From: Trypanosoma brucei gambiense DAL972
Taxonomy: Eukaryota; Euglenozoa; Kinetoplastea; Trypanosomatida; Trypanosomatidae
Assembly (NCBI RefSeq): GCF_000210295.1
Contig: NC_026742.1
Location: forward strand, 1,835,391 to 1,899,390
Length of the DNA: 64,000 nt
Reading direction: 5' to 3'
In this document: piece after piece, positions 60,336-64,000 of the stretch
How positions within the stretch are numbered: the stretch's first letter is position 1
How the letters are laid out: each line of letters begins with the position of its first letter
Position numbers and translations under genes: made by a program
Notes under the pieces: generated by a model
Database searches by the model: none
The model's input: only the letters and a program-made list of their open reading frames with translations
What the model was told of the DNA's origin: nothing

Positions 60336-61225
60336 GACGATATCTGGTGTCCTTCAAAAGTTCTACGCCAGTCCACTCTACTTCTGTAATCAACTAAGTA
60401 CAGGTCGGTGTCCCCCTTCCCCCCCTCCCACGTCCCAGAGAATTACCCTTGGCAACCAGTGCCCTTCTCAAAGTCGCACCTCCTTTCCTCCCCCCTCTGG
60501 AGGCACACATTTGGATATAAACAAAAGAAACCAACCGAGAGAAAAGGGAAATGGGGATACGCAAAAGTACGTGTACATCATGGGGTTTAAGTGAATTAAG
60601 AACCCTGACGTCTGAAATTGGGGTGGAGCATCGTCTTTGTTACGATGCCTGTGCATATATGTGCACGCAACAAAGGATAGGTGGTTCAAGTGGAAGAAGG
60701 GGCGATGAAAAATTCACGGGCACCAACGCAACAGCGGAAAGAAAAATAATCGCACACTGAGAGGCGAGTTCAGGGGTAGTACAACCAGAAAAGGAACAGA
60801 GGCAAGAAAGAAAACGCTGGCCCCATACAAATGTGTTCAAAAAAGGGGGAAGAAACTTTAACACAACAGTTCCGAGCAAAATTAAAACGTCAAGTCTCTC
60901 AACCATCCACTGATTTTTTCGATATGAAAGTAAATGCACAGTGCCACTGGTGATATTTTCAAAGGGGACGTTTAAACCAGGCACCACTTTAATACTTAAA
61001 AAGAAAAAGGGGAGTGAAGCGAATATGCGAGAGGAAAAACTAGTCCCAAATCAAAAACCACAATACGCACAACGTTATATGCGAACTTACACACAGGGAG
61101 GCCCTCATGGAAAAAAGTGCATTGTTTATGCCTTTGAGTCACAGACAGACAGGTACTTTCTTGTCGTTCCCTTTCTCTCTCCAAGAAACCGAATCACTAA
61201 AAGCACTAGAAAATTTGCTTCGCCA
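60336..61225 (-). other. Polytopic protein 5' UTR and 3' UTR of the edge gene
   Basis: Holds a probable splice tract at about 60510-60545. A 115-codon frame at 60640-60987 begins with GTG and has no family signal. Nothing else supported. Confidence 0.55.
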
Positions 61226-64000
61226 CTAGCAACTCTCAGTGACACGCGTATTTACTTCCCGCTTAATGCGTTCCAAGTGACCCAGTATCTCGATCTTCCA
61301 GTTGCTGCTACTCTGCACAGCACAGTTTACCCCCGTTATGTCACTACTGCAGCCAAAAGCGTCCTCCTCACTTCCTACACTTCCACTGCCTACACATTCG
61401 GGCGCGGCCACCAGACGCTGCTGCACAACTTTCCACCGGTCGGAATCCTCACGATGCCATTCAACGACACTCGCCGACACCTCTCGAACAAGTGCCATTG
61501 CTGCATCATCACTATAAACATTGGTGGTTGCCTCACGCATTACACATGGATATGCTGATGCGCCTTCGGCAACAACAGGGGCTCTGGAAAGCGTTGTGTC
61601 CATCCGCAGGCAAACGTTGTCAACGAATCTGGCGTATTCTTCACCCACGATGGAATGCAACGCGTGTATATTACTTTTGTCAACTTTGTTAAGGTGCCAA
61701 ATCATCAAAAGTAACACCCCGACTTCGACTGTATCTCCTCTAGTAACGGCGTTGCCGAGGTGAAAAAGAAGAATTCGTATCGTTCTCGGCCTATTCTCGT
61801 TGGCCTCCAACACCTGCCTAAGCGCCACGGGTTTCAACTTGCCAAAAGCTTCCGTTGTTGTCAGGAGCATGTAACTCAGATGATCACGCGTCTCGAAGAG
61901 GCGGCTGTATTCCCTCATGCGCATGCGAACCCACGAATCGTTTCTAACGGCTATGGCATTAATGCAGTTCACAATGCTCAACACCAATGGAACGGGAGGT
62001 GGGGAAAGGATATCCTCGATGCTCCGAAAGAGGAGGTCGAGATTCTGTACGATGTTCATTGCTTCTGCACGGTTGCTAAACCCGTGGTGATTCAACGCAA
62101 AGTGTGAAGCAATATCTTCGAGGATAATCCTCCTGAAAATAGTCGGATGTCTCCCCTGAACGATATCGCGCACAACACCGGCGCTGGAGTTGCAACCAAG
62201 GTCCCGTATGGCAAGACGGGTGGCCGCGCGGCGAATACGCTTCTCGATACCGGCGAATATCCGTGGCCTCTGGGATGCCAAAAGGCCTTCGCCGGTGTAG
62301 CTGCTTCGTGAAGTCGGACTCGCCATCACGTGCTGTATCGAGTCCCACAGTAACGTCAACCACGGGAAGGTCAACAGCATTTCGCTGCTCTTGGGACAAC
62401 CCACAATTTTCTCAATGTAGGTCAGCACCCGAAGGGCAACTACGGCCGGTGACTCACGCTCTCCGCAGACTGAGGAGGAGGAAGGGATACCGGTGAACGA
62501 ACTCCCACGCTGGACATTACCCTGCCCAGAAACAGCGAACGTGAACTCCCCCGTAACGACCGCCGCGTCCAGTATGTCCTCACAGGATTCTTCCATGTGG
62601 TTATTCATGTTCTGAAGCAGACGCTCGAGGAGGCGAAGAAGTGGGTAGATCACCTGGGGTTCCCGAAGTACACCCTCACTGTATGCCCGGACACGGGACA
62701 ACTCATGAACCTCGCACAGTTGATACTGACTACAGTCGCCTCCAGAACCCTCACAGAATGATCCAAAGCCGTACCCCCGCCGCGCCATGCGCAACGGCTG
62801 ATGAATCAGGCAGGGCAAATAACCTTGCGAGCCAACCACATGCAACCGTTTTTCGGTTGTTGATACACCAGCAACTTCATGAGGTAAATTGTCTCGTCGA
62901 CTCCCCAAGGACGCAGTCCGTATTTGTCTTGCCCTTTCAAGGCCGCCGCTTGCTGCGGGTAGGAATGCCCCAAATGCCATTTGAAACAAGCAGTTGAATG
63001 TGGCCATACCAATGGGAACACATGCGGCTTCAGGGCCGGCCATCACAGCGGCAAGTACCTCATACCCCCGGCTATTAATGAATTTTTTGTGGGAATCCTC
63101 CCTGCTGTGAAGCATCAGAGACAGAATGCGAAGCGCTAACACCCGAATAACCTCACTACCATGACTCTTCCCCCCAGCCAACAATATCAGGAAGGAGGCG
63201 CCAGTGTTGTCAAAAGCAGTCTCAATCAAGTCACATACAGTGGTGTCAGTGCGCGCGATGTCAAACAACATATGAAGCACAACCGCCTTTACACGTTCAT
63301 GCGTTTTGCTAACGGCCTCAATCAACAGAAATTTCAACACTTGTTCAATCTCCCGCGGTTCCTTGCACAACCTTTCCACAAGAACGATCAGATTCCCCAC
63401 ACATTCTAGAGGAAGAGACACGCTCATATTCAGTAAGCGCTCAAAACGACCAGGGACCAACCGGAATATTGCAACATTCTCTGGGAAGAGGAGTGTATCA
63501 CTAAGTTCGCGCAACAAGCACGATGCATCGTGTGGTCCAAGCCCCCCTCCATCAACGAGATCGAGCATCAGAGAGAGAATGCTTTGCGTGGTATCATGGT
63601 TGCGCATTATCTTTCCACCGCGCGGGATGGTACAGGATATCAGGAGCGCGGGTACATCAACTGGCATATGACGCCAGGAGAGCAATGCCCCTCGTAGCCG
63701 CTCAATAACACCCCCATCTATGATCCGGTCGATGCCCCCGTCTATCGTGGATAACTTCATTGTCGTGCAGAGGAAGCGCACGCATAGCCTGGCAACTACG
63801 GGAAAACTCTCCGCAGCTGCCCCGGCCCCCGCCACGGTCCGAACCGCCCAACCTGCCACATCATGGTGCGCGAAGATTTCACCCATATTTGGTGGCAAAA
63901 ACGTAGTCAAATTTGACACAGACAAGTTCTGGGGTCGCTGCCTGATCTCATCAACAACCTTGATAATGGGAACATCCTCCCCGAAGGAAACTCCGCACAG
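61226..64000 (-). CDS. ARM-like repeat protein, 5' part beyond the window
   Basis: An open frame of 924 residues that runs off the right edge: the 25 codons from 64000 to 63926 are open in the same frame and the codon at 63925 is TTG, so the true start is outside. The visible part is helical-repeat-like. The stretch VIRVLALRILSLMLHSREDS, then FINSRGYEVLAAVMAG and FNCLFQMAFGAF resembles the repeat region upstream of the BEACH domain in neurobeachin/LYST-type proteins, but no BEACH or WD40 domain follows before the stop at 61226. It may be a scaffold related to that region only. There is a Ser/Gly-rich linker near residue 470. Family assignment is tentative. Confidence 0.8.
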   Translation of the reverse strand: MCGVSFGEDVPIIKVVDEIRQRPQNLSVSNLTTFLPPNMGEIFAHHDVAGWAVRTVAGAGAAAESFPVVARLCVRFLCTTMKLSTIDGGIDRIIDGGVIERLRGALLSWRHMPVDVPALLISCTIPRGGKIMRNHDTTQSILSLMLDLVDGGGLGPHDASCLLRELSDTLLFPENVAIFRLVPGRFERLLNMSVSLPLECVGNLIVLVERLCKEPREIEQVLKFLLIEAVSKTHERVKAVVLHMLFDIARTDTTVCDLIETAFDNTGASFLILLAGGKSHGSEVIRVLALRILSLMLHSREDSHKKFINSRGYEVLAAVMAGPEAACVPIGMATFNCLFQMAFGAFLPAASGGLERARQIRTASLGSRRDNLPHEVAGVSTTEKRLHVVGSQGYLPCLIHQPLRMARRGYGFGSFCEGSGGDCSQYQLCEVHELSRVRAYSEGVLREPQVIYPLLRLLERLLQNMNNHMEESCEDILDAAVVTGEFTFAVSGQGNVQRGSSFTGIPSSSSVCGERESPAVVALRVLTYIEKIVGCPKSSEMLLTFPWLTLLWDSIQHVMASPTSRSSYTGEGLLASQRPRIFAGIEKRIRRAATRLAIRDLGCNSSAGVVRDIVQGRHPTIFRRIILEDIASHFALNHHGFSNRAEAMNIVQNLDLLFRSIEDILSPPPVPLVLSIVNCINAIAVRNDSWVRMRMREYSRLFETRDHLSYMLLTTTEAFGKLKPVALRQVLEANENRPRTIRILLFHLGNAVTRGDTVEVGVLLLMIWHLNKVDKSNIHALHSIVGEEYARFVDNVCLRMDTTLSRAPVVAEGASAYPCVMREATTNVYSDDAAMALVREVSASVVEWHREDSDRWKVVQQRLVAAPECVGSGSVGSEEDAFGCSSDITGVNCAVQSSSNWKIEILGHLERIKREVNTRVTESC

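Noticed and set aside
60640..60987. 115-codon minus-strand frame in the gap before the polytopic gene
   Set aside because: It starts with GTG and looks like 3' UTR of the edge gene; no recognisable protein.

Overview
This window looks like nuclear DNA of a kinetoplastid, almost certainly Trypanosoma brucei or a very close relative; I believe it corresponds to chromosome 9, but that placement is from memory. The evidence is a tandem array of KMP-11 (a kinetoplastid-only protein), a metacaspase with the Tyr/Pro/Gln-rich tail of MCA5, intron-free genes, and pyrimidine-tract-plus-AG trans-splice acceptors upstream of most genes. All 30 supported coding regions lie on the minus strand, so the window is one stretch of a polycistronic transcription unit read from position 64000 towards 1. 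I see no strand switch, tRNA, rRNA, VSG gene or transposon.

Layout in + coordinates. 0-8 kb: the 5' end of one ARF1 copy, a complete ARF1 copy, an Rpn13-like proteasome ubiquitin receptor, an unrecognised gene, four identical KMP-11 genes built as two two-gene units, and an RRM-like protein. 8-15 kb: a 4.5 kb low-complexity gap that is probably the 3' UTR of the RNA-binding protein DRBD2, then DRBD2 and ribosomal protein uL11. 15-25 kb: a large unrecognised protein, then a possible lipid-related group (membrane SDR, lipase-fold protein, second SDR), then the SNARE YKT6. 26-39 kb: genes far apart: a secreted/ER protein with an Asn run, an FCP1/NIF-like phosphatase-domain protein with CCCH zinc finger, a thioredoxin-like membrane protein, a small unrecognised protein, and the Rieske subunit of complex III. 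39-64 kb: a PIN-like candidate, a membrane J-protein, a 1343-residue helical protein, an Oms1-like methyltransferase, metacaspase MCA5, a small coiled-coil membrane protein, a 752-residue helical protein, an 835-residue polytopic membrane protein, and an ARM-like protein cut by the right edge.

The genes do not form one pathway; they share transcription, and their individual control should lie in UTRs. Start codons were chosen as the first in-frame ATG after the likely trans-splice site, which shortens several open frames whose nominal first codon is GTG or TTG or lies upstream of the splice site. Points worth a second look: the duplicated two-gene KMP-11 unit; a lipase-fold protein whose nucleophile Ser is Gly; a phosphatase-like domain with DLNG in place of DxDGT, fused to a zinc finger; the Rpn13 candidate; a telomere-like G-quadruplex motif in a 3' UTR; a 32-base near-perfect hairpin between MCA5 and the methyltransferase gene; and a shared AU-rich element in two 3' UTRs.
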